Shown here: one piece after another, positions 8,736 through 15,978 of the stretch | Layout of the letters: each line of letters opens with the position of its first letter | How positions within the stretch are numbered: position 1 is the stretch's first letter | Origin: Mariniphaga sp041684965 | Lineage (GTDB): Bacteria; Bacteroidota; Bacteroidia; Bacteroidales; Prolixibacteraceae | Assembly (NCBI GenBank): GCA_041684965.1 | Contig: JAWLGR010000025.1 | Span: 1 to 64,000, forward strand | Direction: 5' to 3' | Length of the DNA stretch: 64,000 bases | The notes under the pieces: model-generated | Seen by the model: only the letters and a program-made list of their open reading frames with translations | The model's database searches: none | Told to the model about the DNA's origin: nothing | Program-made: the position numbers and the translations under genes

Positions 8736-8876
8736 AACAGGCATAATCGGTCGAACATTTAAGGTATTGAGAATATTACCCATGCAAGCCCGCCTGAAAT
8801 TAAAAACAGTTATACGGGTATCGAAGGCGAGGTGTTTTATCAGCAGCATACACAACATATTAACTTTTATATCCAA

Positions 8877-9134
8877 GTGAAATATACATTTGTTGATGAG
8901 TCCTGGGAAGATTATCTTTATTGGCAAAGAACCGACAAGAAAATGCTCAAAAGGATAAATGATTTGTTAAAAGACATCTCACGAAATCCTTTTTCGGGAA
9001 TAGGAAAACCCGAACCTTTAAAATTTAAATACAAAGGATTTTGGTCACGAAGAATAAACGATGAACACCGATTAATATATCAGGTAAAAGAGAATGAAAT
9101 TTTGATTGCCAAATGCAGATATCATTATGATTAA
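8877..9134 (+). CDS. yoeB: YoeB/Txe-family mRNA endonuclease toxin
   Basis: From GTG 8877 the protein is 85 residues and starts VKYTFVDESWEDYLYWQ, matching the usual YoeB start (MKY.F...aWeDYlYWq). It contains GKPEPLKF, WSRRINDEHRLIYQV and ends CRYHYD, so the residues implicated in ribosome-dependent mRNA cleavage (Glu, Arg, C-terminal His) are present; it looks intact. An in-frame upstream GTG at 8832 would add 15 unrelated residues, so I prefer 8877. It forms a TA pair with YefM at 8481. The 141-bp spacer is unusual and could alter translational coupling. Confidence 0.88.
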   Translation: MKYTFVDESWEDYLYWQRTDKKMLKRINDLLKDISRNPFSGIGKPEPLKFKYKGFWSRRINDEHRLIYQVKENEILIAKCRYHYD

Positions 9135-9234
9135 AAACTAAAATCATGTGGTAAAAAGAGCTATATATAATAGTGGTACAGCGGCTAATTTAATCGCTGT
9201 TCTTCGCAGCAACACCGCCAATTCATTTTCCCGA

Positions 9235-9478
9235 ATCGTTTTTTTGCCGATTCAGGCATCTTGAAAGCTTTTCAACCGACTTTATAAATAGCCTTAGAAT
9301 ATTTCGCTTTCATAGTCCCGGCCACTTTTCAAATTCCTCCTTTTCCTTGTCTTTGACTATTTTTTTTCCTTCGGGAAAGGTTTTACCAGGTAGGAATAGA
9401 GTTCGAAATCCCGGATATCTTCAGCCAGTTTATCCAGGGAACTTTCGATTAGCACTTTTAGGTTTGTTATTTTTTTTT
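9235..9478 (-). pseudogene. decayed copy of the RHH-antitoxin/RelE module
   Basis: Aligns with 11288-11526 over about 235 bp with many scattered substitutions and small indels. On the minus strand it gives the C-terminal half of the antitoxin (LIESSLDKLAEDIRDFELYS, ending FEKWPGL), then the first residues of a RelE-type toxin (MKAKYSKAIYKVG) that hits a stop. At this copy the antitoxin frame is open through the spot where the other copy has a frameshift. A T10 tract marks its upstream limit. No functional product expected. Confidence 0.75.
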
Positions 9479-9598
9479 TTAAGCGAGAAATTAAATTCGC
9501 TCCCAATCCGGATTTTTTAATTTTCATATAATTAATACTGCATACCGTTCATTTGTGGCGACCCACTCCGGGGTCGGTTATCTGCTTTTTCACATCTT

Positions 9599-9734
9599 CT
9601 ATAGACATATGACCCCATCCGGGGTCAATTCACGTGCGGCATTTCAAATTACAGATGTGCAGCTGGCGATACATGTTTATCGGCCGAATATTATCCGGTA
9701 CAATCCAGAACTCAGAGAGGTCACACGTCTGTAG
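9599..9734. mobile_element. MITE-like element, copy 1 (136 bp, inverted ends)
   Basis: Bounded by inverted ends: CTATAGACATATGACC at 9599-9614 and GGTCACACGTCTGTAG at 9719-9734, whose reverse complement matches the left end in 13 of 16 positions. Inside are GACCCC-ATCC-GGGGTC (a hairpin) and the shared phrase CACGTGCGGCATTTCAAATT. A second copy with the same ends and interior is at 12672-12812. No coding capacity. The propeller fragment begins about 85 bp to its right. Confidence 0.7.
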
Positions 9735-9818
9735 AAAAGGAAATCCCCATGATCTCTGACCGGTGGGGGCGTACCTTATTTGAAAAAATCACAATGTCAT
9801 TCTGCAAGTTGTCAGATC

Positions 9819-10085
9819 TTATCTGAGATTGCAGATTCTGTAAAATGCATCAAATTAGAAACCGGACCTGAATGTGTGATGGGAAGGCTCCATAGCATTA
9901 TAATCAAACGAAAATACATCTATGCCTGGGATATAAGCCTGCAAACGGTTTTTGTTTTTAACAGGCATGGTAAATTTATAGCAAAACTTGATAAGCAAGG
10001 CAGGGGGCCGGATGAATATCTTCATATCGGCGCTGTATTTATTGATGAAAATGAAGAATATGTTGATATTATTAATTCTGTTAGT
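9819..10085 (+). pseudogene. fragment of a beta-propeller lipoprotein gene
   Basis: 267 bp that match 7165-7431 at about 95 percent by eye, encoding LSEIADSVKCIKLET through GRGPDEYLHIG to DIINSVS. It lacks the signal peptide and most blades. It sits in a short open frame (9780-10109) whose ends are unrelated to the family, so it is a truncated duplicate and not a gene. Several third-position changes show that it has diverged since duplication. Confidence 0.85.
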
Positions 10086-10121
10086 TGTTTAAGAAATAAC
10101 AACCGCTAAACGAATGGCTGT

Positions 10122-10223
10122 ATAAAATTGTTGGGGAGTTCGGAGCTACTTCATTATCAAGGCACAATGAACTTTGATGCGAGAACAGAAGCTCGAATTA
10201 CCACTTCGCCCCCAATGTTTTAT
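10122..10223. repeat. large imperfect palindrome (attC-like fold)
   Basis: Left arm ATAAAATTGTTGGGGAG (10122-10138) pairs with CGCCCCCAATGTTTTAT (10207-10223), and an inner pair (TTCGGAGCT with AGCTCGAA) extends it. The arms enclose about 40 nt. It has no coding content and lies between the propeller fragment and the PIN module. A palindrome of similar size is at 17094-17202. Confidence 0.6.
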
Positions 10224-10247
10224 GACCGAGTGTTGTGCCGACGTGCT

Positions 10248-10658
10248 TTATTTCAATTCTTCAATGAAATCCGTCCAAGTAATAATTTTTGTTTTCTTGA
10301 TTTTCTTAATAACAAGTAAGTCTGAATCACCTGTAATTAAATAACCAGCCTTGCCGTCAATAGCCAGATTTAATATAAAATTGTCTTTAAAATCTCTACA
10401 TTCCTCAGTTTTGGAAGATACTTCTATCAATTTACCATACTTGTCAAAAAGTCTTAACAGGTCTGATATTTTTTCATCAGTAAAATAGTTCTCAAATTTT
10501 GGTCTTTTGGCTACCGTTAAGAATTCTTCAATCAGTTCTTTTGAAAAAATCAATTTGACCTTTCCGTCAAATAATAATTCATCAATAAAATCAAGTCGTT
10601 TTGAAATAATAAAACTAATCTAAAGGTTAGTATCTAAAATCACTTTCTTACTTCTCAT
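10248..10658 (-). pseudogene. PIN-domain toxin interrupted by TAG
   Basis: From ATG 10658 the frame reads MRSKKVILDTNL, then TAG (10620-10622), then ISFIISKRLDFIDELLFDGK and on to LITGDSDLL and IITWTDFIEELK. PIN RNases have DTNvwis near the start, so the TAG replaces what is normally Trp (TGG). The acidic residues of the active site are present (D in LDTN, E in SKELIEEF, D in GDSDLL). Full length would be 136 residues. The start overlaps the end of the antitoxin gene (ATGAGAAGTAA), the classic arrangement. Re-initiation at 10553 could give only an inactive C-terminal part. Confidence 0.8.
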
Positions 10659-10863
10659 ATCGAGCTTTTCTAAAAGACTCAACCTCTGCGGTAATTTCTT
10701 CCAGAGATGGAGCATTATCAGAATTTATCCTGAATTTATCTAATAATTCTTTAAAATCAGATTTTACTTTATCTTTTCTGATTCTAATCAAGTCTAAATC
10801 GGCCAAGTCTTTAAGTAGTGATTTAACTTTTGGATTTAATATGTCAATTCTTACTGTTTCCAT
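10648..10863 (-). CDS. antitoxin partner of the PIN toxin
   Basis: 71 residues. METVRIDILNPKVKSLLKDLADLDLIRI is the N-terminal region usual for small antitoxins linked to PIN toxins in Bacteroidota; the rest is charged and helical (EITAEVESFRKARYEK). Its last codons overlap the toxin start by 11 bp. It looks intact although the toxin is not. It should bind DNA as a repressor and the toxin through its C-terminus; the assignment rests on gene order and sequence style. Confidence 0.7.
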   Translation of the reverse strand: METVRIDILNPKVKSLLKDLADLDLIRIRKDKVKSDFKELLDKFRINSDNAPSLEEITAEVESFRKARYEK

Positions 10864-11067
10864 TATTATCCATTTTTATCAAAGATACAAAATTTATCAT
10901 TTAAGCACGAATGTTCTGTCAGCATGCGGCACAACAAGGCGATCTATTGCACTTCGTTTTATCCTTGTCATTAAAAATCATGTTTGGAATACAATTAAAG
11001 TACGATATCATAAATAACATCCAACAACTAAATAATGATAAAAGTAAATTGAATCATCGACCAATAA

Positions 11068-11370
11068 CTATTGATCTTTCTTCTTCAGGTTTTCCATTAC
11101 CCGTTTATCGTATGCCTGACCTCGTGGAACCAAATATTCAAAAACTACTGTATTTTCTTCATTTTCAATTCGAAGAAAAATAAATGCACGTAAATGACCA
11201 ATTTTTAAACGATAAATATTTTTATAACCGGTTAATCTTTTACCATCGCTTAGCTGCTCCGGTTTATCAGCCTTAAGGGTTTGTATAATCGTTTTTTTAC
11301 CGATTCAGGCATCTTGCCTGAAAGCTTTTGAAACCGACTTTACAAAAAGCCTGGAGTATTCCACTTTCAT
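11068..11370 (-). pseudogene. RelE/ParE-type toxin with two frameshifts
   Basis: Three reading frames joined give MKVEYSRLFVKSVSK, then LSGKMPESVKKR, then IIQTLKADKPEQLSDGKRL, TGYKNIYRLKIGHLRAFIF and EYLVPRGQAYDKRVMENL, a complete RelE-fold toxin of about 98 residues. The breaks lie near 11320 (the direct repeat CAGGCATCTTGCCTGAAAGC, where the other copy lacks several bases) and at the A7 run near 11297. Its ATG overlaps the antitoxin stop (ATGA). Product is not functional unless the indels are sequencing errors. Confidence 0.75.
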
Positions 11371-11610
11371 AGCCCCAGCCACTTTTCAAATTCCTCTTTT
11401 TCCTTGCCTTTTACTATTTCTTTTCCCTGTGGGAATGTTTTTTACCAGGTAGGAATAGAGTTCGGAATCCTGAATGTCTTCGGCCAACTTATCCAGGGAA
11501 TTTTCAATGAGCGCTTTAAGGTTGGTTCCTTCTTCTGCCGCTTTTACCGATAATACCCGGAATGTTTTTTCATCCAGGTCAATAATTTTCCGCTTACGCA
11601 TACTGGTCAT
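11367..11610 (-). pseudogene. RHH-like antitoxin with a frameshift
   Basis: The intact part (MTSMRKRKIIDLDEKTFRVL, then SVKAAEEGTNLKALIENSL) looks like a small ribbon-helix-helix type antitoxin. After YSYLVK the frame runs to a stop at 11386, but a one-base deletion in the A6 run near 11441 would restore FPQGKEIVKGKEKEEFEKWLGL, ending at 11367-11369 and overlapping the toxin start as in the usual operon. The decayed copy at 9235 has the restored frame at this point, which supports an insertion here. Length would be about 80 residues. Confidence 0.7.
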
Positions 11611-11638
11611 TTATTTATTTTTTAGCAAAGGATTCCAA

Positions 11639-11659
11639 TTTGTTGTTTGTTGTTTGTTG
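11639..11659. repeat. 7-bp repeat TTTGTTG, three units
   Basis: Three perfect tandem TTTGTTG units upstream of the RHH antitoxin gene. About 170 bp on, at 11826-11853, a looser series on the other strand sense (AATGAAC, ATCGAAC, AACAACC, AACATGA) keeps the same 7-bp period. Confidence 0.8.
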
Positions 11660-11780
11660 TCTATCAGAAGCTCTCATGGAATTTTGGGAGATTATTTTTT
11701 TATGAAATGATGAATTTGAGAAGGAAGGATAATCCCACATTCAAAAAAACTCATTTCCGAAATCATTTTTCGAACCTTAA

Positions 11781-11812
11781 CATTAAAACGCTGAAACAAT
11801 AAAACATTTAAA
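11781..11812 (+). repeat. 8-bp-unit repeat, four units
   Basis: CATTAAAA, CGCTGAAA, CAATAAAA, CATTTAAA in direct succession follow the same 8-bp period and consensus as the arrays at 97-216 and 1665-1720. Lies between two TA modules, outside any gene. Confidence 0.85.
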
Positions 11813-11877
11813 CTTCTTTCCAAGACAATGAACATCGAACAACAACCAACATGAACCTTATAAACTATTTCAGCGAA

Positions 11878-12180
11878 TCAGGTAACTTCTATGCCATTTT
11901 TCTGAATCTCACCCAGGAAACCCGCATCATCCGATTCTTTTTCTATGAGTACAGGTTCTATCCTGTCGTCGATTTGCCGGCGTAATTTCCACAGAAGCGG
12001 ATGAATTGAAAAAAAATCACCTTCTATTTTATTTACTACAACCGCTACGTCAATATCACTATCTTTCCGGTTTGTATCTGTTGCATACGAACCGAAAAGA
12101 TAAACATTTTCTATCTGAAAGTATTCCTGAAGCAATAAACGATATTGCCTGACTTTTTCTATAGCTTCTCTTTTATCCAT
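11878..12180 (-). CDS. MNT-domain nucleotidyltransferase (antitoxin of an MNT/HEPN pair)
   Basis: From ATG 12180 the protein is 100 residues: MDKREAIEKVRQYRLLLQEY, then YLFGSYATDTNRKDSDIDVAVVV. This gives the full GS-X10-DxD catalytic motif of minimal nucleotidyltransferases. In MntA/HepT pairs this enzyme modifies the HEPN toxin with AMP near its active site. A longer frame begins at 12219, but its extra residues are out-of-frame HEPN sequence, so 12180 is preferred. It overlaps the restored end of the HEPN gene upstream. The enzyme appears intact. Confidence 0.8.
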   Translation of the reverse strand: MDKREAIEKVRQYRLLLQEYFQIENVYLFGSYATDTNRKDSDIDVAVVVNKIEGDFFSIHPLLWKLRRQIDDRIEPVLIEKESDDAGFLGEIQKNGIEVT

Positions 12181-12544
12181 GCCTGCAGGCTTTTTGTATT
12201 GTGAATCAGCTCCCTGCATATAGAATCGGAAAGGCTTCCAAGCAATCTTTCTTTATGCGAAGGATAACGGGCTTAATATTTAAAGGTTCAACCTGGTCAA
12301 TAAATTCTTTCTGAGTATCAGAAAACATTTCATAAAATCCACCCTGCTTTGCAATATAGGACAGACTATGTGAAAATAGTGCGGTATCTTTTTTTAGTCT
12401 GGCAAAATATGCTTTGAAGGCTTTTTCAATCGTTTGATGACACATGAAGCCAACATACAGATATCTTTTGCCGGATAGCATTGCTTCAGCCGTTTCCAGG
12501 TCATAATCAGAAAGATCAATCCAGTATTTAACTTTCCTGTCCAT
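12159..12544 (-). pseudogene. HEPN-domain toxin with a frameshift
   Basis: MDRKVKYWIDLSDYDLETAE, MLSGKRYLYVGFMCHQTIEK and AFKAYFARLKKDTALFSHSL are the standard first two-thirds of a HEPN protein. In the present frame it ends in unrelated residues at 12206. One inserted base near 12273 restores ARYPSHKERLLGSLSDSIC and QAWIKEKL and a stop at 12159-12161, with the normal overlap onto the MNT start. The missing part includes the conserved 'lNi.aRYP.yk' segment. Confidence 0.75.
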
Positions 12545-12601
12545 TAATTAACCAATAATAGAATTCAAATATAAGCTATTAATATGAAACGAGCGCCGTT
12601 T

Positions 12602-12627
12602 CTCCCCCCGCGCAGCAGCGGGGGGAG
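12602..12627. repeat. GC-rich hairpin
   Basis: CTCCCCCCGC and GCGGGGGGAG form a perfect 10-bp stem around a 6-nt loop. It lies 58 bp upstream of the HEPN gene start, in an otherwise AT-rich stretch, and is not followed by a T run, so it is unlikely to be a terminator. Confidence 0.7.
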
Positions 12628-12671
12628 TTTCAATGTTCGAGGGGGGTCTGTTATCTTCTTTTTCGAATCTT

Positions 12672-12812
12672 CTACAAACATGTGACCCAATCCGGGGTCA
12701 ATTCACGTGCGGCATTTCAAATTATAAATGTACCATTAGCTGGCAATACATGTTTATCGGTCGAATATTATGCCGGTGTATTCCTGACCACAGCGAGGTC
12801 ACATGTCTATAG
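12672..12812. mobile_element. MITE-like element, copy 2 (141 bp, inverted ends)
   Basis: Left end CTACAAACATGTGACC and right end GGTCACATGTCTATAG are inverted repeats with two mismatches. The interior matches copy 1 (9599-9734), including the block CAATTCACGTGCGGCATTTC and, further on, ATACATGTTTATCGG. No reading frame of interest. The right end is followed by a poly-C run. Confidence 0.7.
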
Positions 12813-12832
12813 AAAAGGTCCCCCCCCCAGCC

Positions 12833-12867
12833 CCCGCTGCCCCGCGATTGCATTGCGCGGCAGCGGG
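12833..12867. repeat. GC-rich palindrome
   Basis: CCCGCTGCCCCGCG pairs with CGCGGCAGCGGG around ATTGCATTG, a nearly perfect stem with one bulged C. Degenerate relatives of the same wording are visible at 24014-24052 and 24141-24172. Confidence 0.65.
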
Positions 12868-13028
12868 AATAGAGGCAATTTCCACCAGCTTATTCTGAGG
12901 GAACCCTGCAATTACGATGAAGCTGTATTCTCCGGATTGATTTTTGAATTCAGGTTCTGCCACTGAAAAATGAAGATTGTATGTATTCTGATACCAATCG
13001 TTTAGCTATCTTTGATTGAAAATTGTTT

Positions 13029-13427
13029 ATGAGTGACAACATTAATATAGAAAATATTTATAATCATTGGATCACAACATCTGATAAAGATTTTGACACC
13101 ATGAATAATTTATTTTATTCTAAAGACTACCATTGGTCATTATTTATCGGGCACATTGTTATTGAACGATTACTTAAGGCTGGTGTGGTAAAAATCACTC
13201 AACAACATGCGCCATTTACCCACGATTTAACTAAACTGGCACAGCTGTCAGGTCTGAATTTTTCTGAAGAATATCTGGATTGGATGGATACCATTTCTAC
13301 TTTTAACCTGAATGCCGGGTATGACAGTTACAAAGAAGTATTTTAGAAAAAATGTACTCATGAATTTACTTTGGAATGGATTGAAAAAATAAAAACCTTA
13401 CGGATATGGATAAAGGAGATGCTTTGA
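13029..13427 (+). pseudogene. HEPN-domain toxin interrupted by TAG
   Basis: From ATG 13029: MSDNINIENIYNHWITTSDK, HWSLFIGHIVIERLLKAGVV, FTHDLTKLAQLSGL and FNLNAGYDSYKEVF, then TAG at 13344-13346, then KKCTHEFTLEWIEKIKTL and a TGA at 13425-13427. HEPN relatives have FNlnARYdsyK.eFykk here, so the TAG stands where Tyr is expected and, one helix earlier, the conserved Arg of 'ARYd' has become Gly (AGYD). Both changes should inactivate it. The restored end overlaps the next gene by 22 bp. Confidence 0.8.
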
Positions 13428-13720
13428 AAATAGCTTACCGGTACATTGATTCCATAAGCAACAAATATGTTGTTTTAAAGGCATTTATGTTTGGTTCTTT
13501 TGCAAAGGGAACCAACCATAAAGACAGTGATATTGACATAGCAATTGTGGTCCGGAATGTTTCGGATATTATTGACACCCAAATCGAAATGATGAAGTTG
13601 AGAAGGAGTATAGACTTAAGAATTGAACCTCATCCATTTGCAGAGAATGATTTTAATCAGGATAATCCCGTCGTCAATGAAATACTCAAATCAGGAATCC
13701 GATTAAACACAGGAAATTGA
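13406..13720 (+). CDS. MNT-domain nucleotidyltransferase (antitoxin)
   Basis: 104 residues with FMFGSFAKGTNHKDSDIDIAIVV, a complete GS-X10-DxD active site, and the third acidic strand RSIDLRIEPHPF. Begins inside the end of the HEPN frame, the normal toxin-then-antitoxin order for this subfamily. It is similar in sequence to the protein at 11878 (both contain KDSDID and the LRIEP or RIEP block), so these two modules are distant paralogues. Appears intact although its HEPN partner is not. Confidence 0.8.
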   Translation: MDKGDALKIAYRYIDSISNKYVVLKAFMFGSFAKGTNHKDSDIDIAIVVRNVSDIIDTQIEMMKLRRSIDLRIEPHPFAENDFNQDNPVVNEILKSGIRLNTGN

Positions 13721-13770
13721 GTTGTTTGATGTCGTCTGCCAGTTTGCTGCTTTTACTAAAAACTATAGCT

Positions 13771-14964
13771 ATGAAAAACTTGCTGTGGACCTTTGCACTT
13801 CTTCTGATTATGAGTTGTAAACACCAGTCAGTTAATGATGAATTCAAAACTTATGATATCAGGGAAGGAATTGAGAAAAATGACAAAATTTATCTCAGTT
13901 CAATTGCTGAAGACATCCAGTATATACCACTTGAAACAACCAGGGAAAGTATTATCGGCGCAATCAGGGATATTCATTTTAAAGATAATTTCGTCCTTAT
14001 AAGGGATGATCAAAATCGACTGATTTTATTTGACACCGATGGTAAATTTTTAAGAACTATCGGAAAAAAAGGAAATGGTCCCGATGAATATGTAAATGCT
14101 TCAGCAGTGCGTTTTTCAAAATCAGGTAATGAAATTATTTTGCTTGACAGGACATATGTCAGGCTATATGATGTAAATTCAGGAGAAGCTGTAAAAGTGG
14201 CCAAAATTGATTTTTACCCCTCTGCTTTTGAAGTTTATAACAACACCACCATGGCTTTTTACTGTTGTTCTTCAACTTTTCCCTTTTCAGGGAAGTATTA
14301 TCATATTTTTTTAATGAATGATAATTTGGAACTGATTGACAGTCTGTACCACAAAATAAATTTTGGCGATTTAAATTTAGCAGAAATGACCAGAAGTTTT
14401 GTATCCTTATATAAAAAAAACAACCATTTATATTTCTGGGACTCCTTTTCAGATACAATTATATATCTTGATGAGAAAAGAAATGTTCAGAAGGGTTATG
14501 CATTTTCATTTGAGCCTTACAGAATGCCTGTCTCAAAAAGAGGGAATATAAATTTCTGGATGTCGAGGGAAAAAAACAATTATTTTTATATCGACAAAAT
14601 AACAGAGACCGATAATTACTTCTTTATTAACGGTATATTTCAAAATACCTATAGCAGGAATATCTTATTCAATAAACGCTTAAATACTTCCCGGAATGTG
14701 ATCTTTAATCTAGATTTACAGGACTGGGGGTTTCATAACGATCTGGATGGCAGTATTCCCTTCTGGCCAAAAGGAGTTGCAGGTTCTAACCTTTTGTATG
14801 ATTATGCCAGTCCGTTTCGTTTAAGAGAATTAATGGGAAATGCATATTTTGAACACATCCCTGTAAAAAACCAAAACAAACATGAAGAAATTACTGCCAT
14901 CTTAAACCGGAGCCGGATGACTGATAATCCGATCATATTCCTTGTAAAGCTAAGGGAAAAATAG
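13771..14964 (+). CDS. six-bladed beta-propeller lipoprotein (BF4221/DUF5128-like)
   Basis: From ATG 13771 the protein is 397 residues with a clean lipoprotein signal (MKNLLWTFALLLIMSCKHQ). A longer frame from 13717 adds 18 residues without a better signal. Family features: IYLSSIAEDIQYIPLETT (first blade) and IGKKGNGPDEYVNA. It ends NPIIFLVKLREK, as in the paralogue at 7033. Ends with TAG, showing that TAG is a real stop in this genome. Placed between an MNT gene and a long gene-poor stretch. Confidence 0.8.
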   Translation: MKNLLWTFALLLIMSCKHQSVNDEFKTYDIREGIEKNDKIYLSSIAEDIQYIPLETTRESIIGAIRDIHFKDNFVLIRDDQNRLILFDTDGKFLRTIGKKGNGPDEYVNASAVRFSKSGNEIILLDRTYVRLYDVNSGEAVKVAKIDFYPSAFEVYNNTTMAFYCCSSTFPFSGKYYHIFLMNDNLELIDSLYHKINFGDLNLAEMTRSFVSLYKKNNHLYFWDSFSDTIIYLDEKRNVQKGYAFSFEPYRMPVSKRGNINFWMSREKNNYFYIDKITETDNYFFINGIFQNTYSRNILFNKRLNTSRNVIFNLDLQDWGFHNDLDGSIPFWPKGVAGSNLLYDYASPFRLRELMGNAYFEHIPVKNQNKHEEITAILNRSRMTDNPIIFLVKLREK

Positions 14965-15653
14965 TTCGCTTGAAGCAGATCGGGAAGAAGTGTTACATAG
15001 CAGAATTCTGACGGATTTAAATTTCAACCTGCCCCTGCAAACGAGCTATTTCGGAATCCTGATGTAATCCTGAAATCTGTGTGTTAATGTAAAGTGAGTT
15101 AAAGTTTTATTCTTTCCCGTCAAAATTATAATCTGTTCAAAGCTGTGAAACGATTGTCCGGCTTATTAAATGAATCGTTATTGGGATCGATATTACTTTA
15201 ATTACAGACTGTACTAAATTGTATAACAGGAATGCATTTTCCAGCTTCACAATTGATTTTGAAAAATGGAGTAACCTCTACTAATGACCAGCAGATAATT
15301 ATTTTCAACTAAATTTTGATTCAGAATAAAAGTTTCCAACCTCGAAACCAGGGATCATTCTACAAGTTTCTTGCCTTTTTTATGGAACTCGACAATACCA
15401 AATATAGACCATACAGTATATAAATTCGTAGGATCGTCGGAGTATCTTTGTAATATCTTCGTATTAAATTCACAAATTCGCGAATTTAATACGAAGAAAC
15501 ATCGAAGAAACTACGAATAAACTACGAATAAACCACGAATTTAAATATAAGATGATAATACTTTAATAACATGTTGGGGGGCTTTGAAGAATTTCTAATT
15601 TATACCTTCCCATTATAGAGCTAGTGCTGTAACGCGATGGTCAGCTGAATGGT
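14965..15653. other. gene-poor stretch with a repeat and debris
   Basis: No credible gene. A short open stretch at about 14974-15067 reads ADREEVLHSRILTDLNFNL and stops, as a remnant would, but I cannot name it. The hairpin plus 11-bp repeat at 15457-15545 lies near its right end. Confidence 0.5.
15457..15545. repeat. hairpin followed by 11-bp tandem units (copy 1)
   Basis: CTTCGTATTAAATTC (15457-15471) and GAATTTAATACGAAG (15482-15496) are perfect inverted repeats of 15 bp. The right arm runs directly into 11-bp units CGAAGAAACAT, CGAAGAAACTA, CGAATAAACTA, CGAATAAACCA (15492-15535), then CGAATTTA. The same architecture with the same unit is found at 49541-49626. Confidence 0.9.
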
Positions 15654-15812
15654 TCACTGTGGCAATACCGGCAATTTATGATTAGTCAGTCTTTCCTGGT
15701 TCCGGTAACCAACCCATCCTTCAATAGACGGACTCAATGCTTGCGGAAGTACTTTTCGCGAAATGGATGTATGAATGCAATGAGTATCAGAAAAATCTTT
15801 TAACTTAGTCAT
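15654..15812 (-). CDS. small unrecognised open reading frame (52 residues)
   Basis: MTKLKDFSDTHCIHTSIS, then RKVLPQALSPSIEGWVGYRN and NHKLPVLPQ. The second half (SPSIEGWVGYRNQERL) reads like genuine conserved protein sequence and not like random translation, but I do not recognise it. It has no obvious ribosome site and stands alone in a gene-poor stretch, so it may be a real small protein or the surviving end of a lost gene. Confidence 0.35.
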   Translation of the reverse strand: MTKLKDFSDTHCIHTSISRKVLPQALSPSIEGWVGYRNQERLTNHKLPVLPQ

Positions 15813-15978
15813 AGTTTATAATATTTTTAAACTTCTAAAACAACTATCTGATCCAATACTAAAATAAGAATAGACAAATTAATAAAGTGCTAACACTATT
15901 AGAAATATATATTTACCTGGTACATAGACACATATGTTAACCACAATTATGAAAACCAAAAAGCTAAACTCAACAAAA

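Noticed and set aside
9481..9527. Short minus-strand start (MKIKKSGLGANLIS) that might give the RHH copy a new N-terminus
   Set aside because: The A10 run between it and the antitoxin part puts it out of frame.
10911..11183. 90-codon plus-strand frame
   Set aside because: It overlaps, in antisense, the RelE-like toxin sequence, which has clear family pattern.
12682..12966. 94-codon frame across the MITE-like element
   Set aside because: It runs through the element's ends and a poly-C run and has no protein pattern.
4702..13346. Reassignment of TAG to an amino acid throughout the genome
   Set aside because: Intact genes such as 13771-14964 and 54129-55484 end in TAG at the expected length, so TAG works as a stop; only a rare suppressor remains possible.
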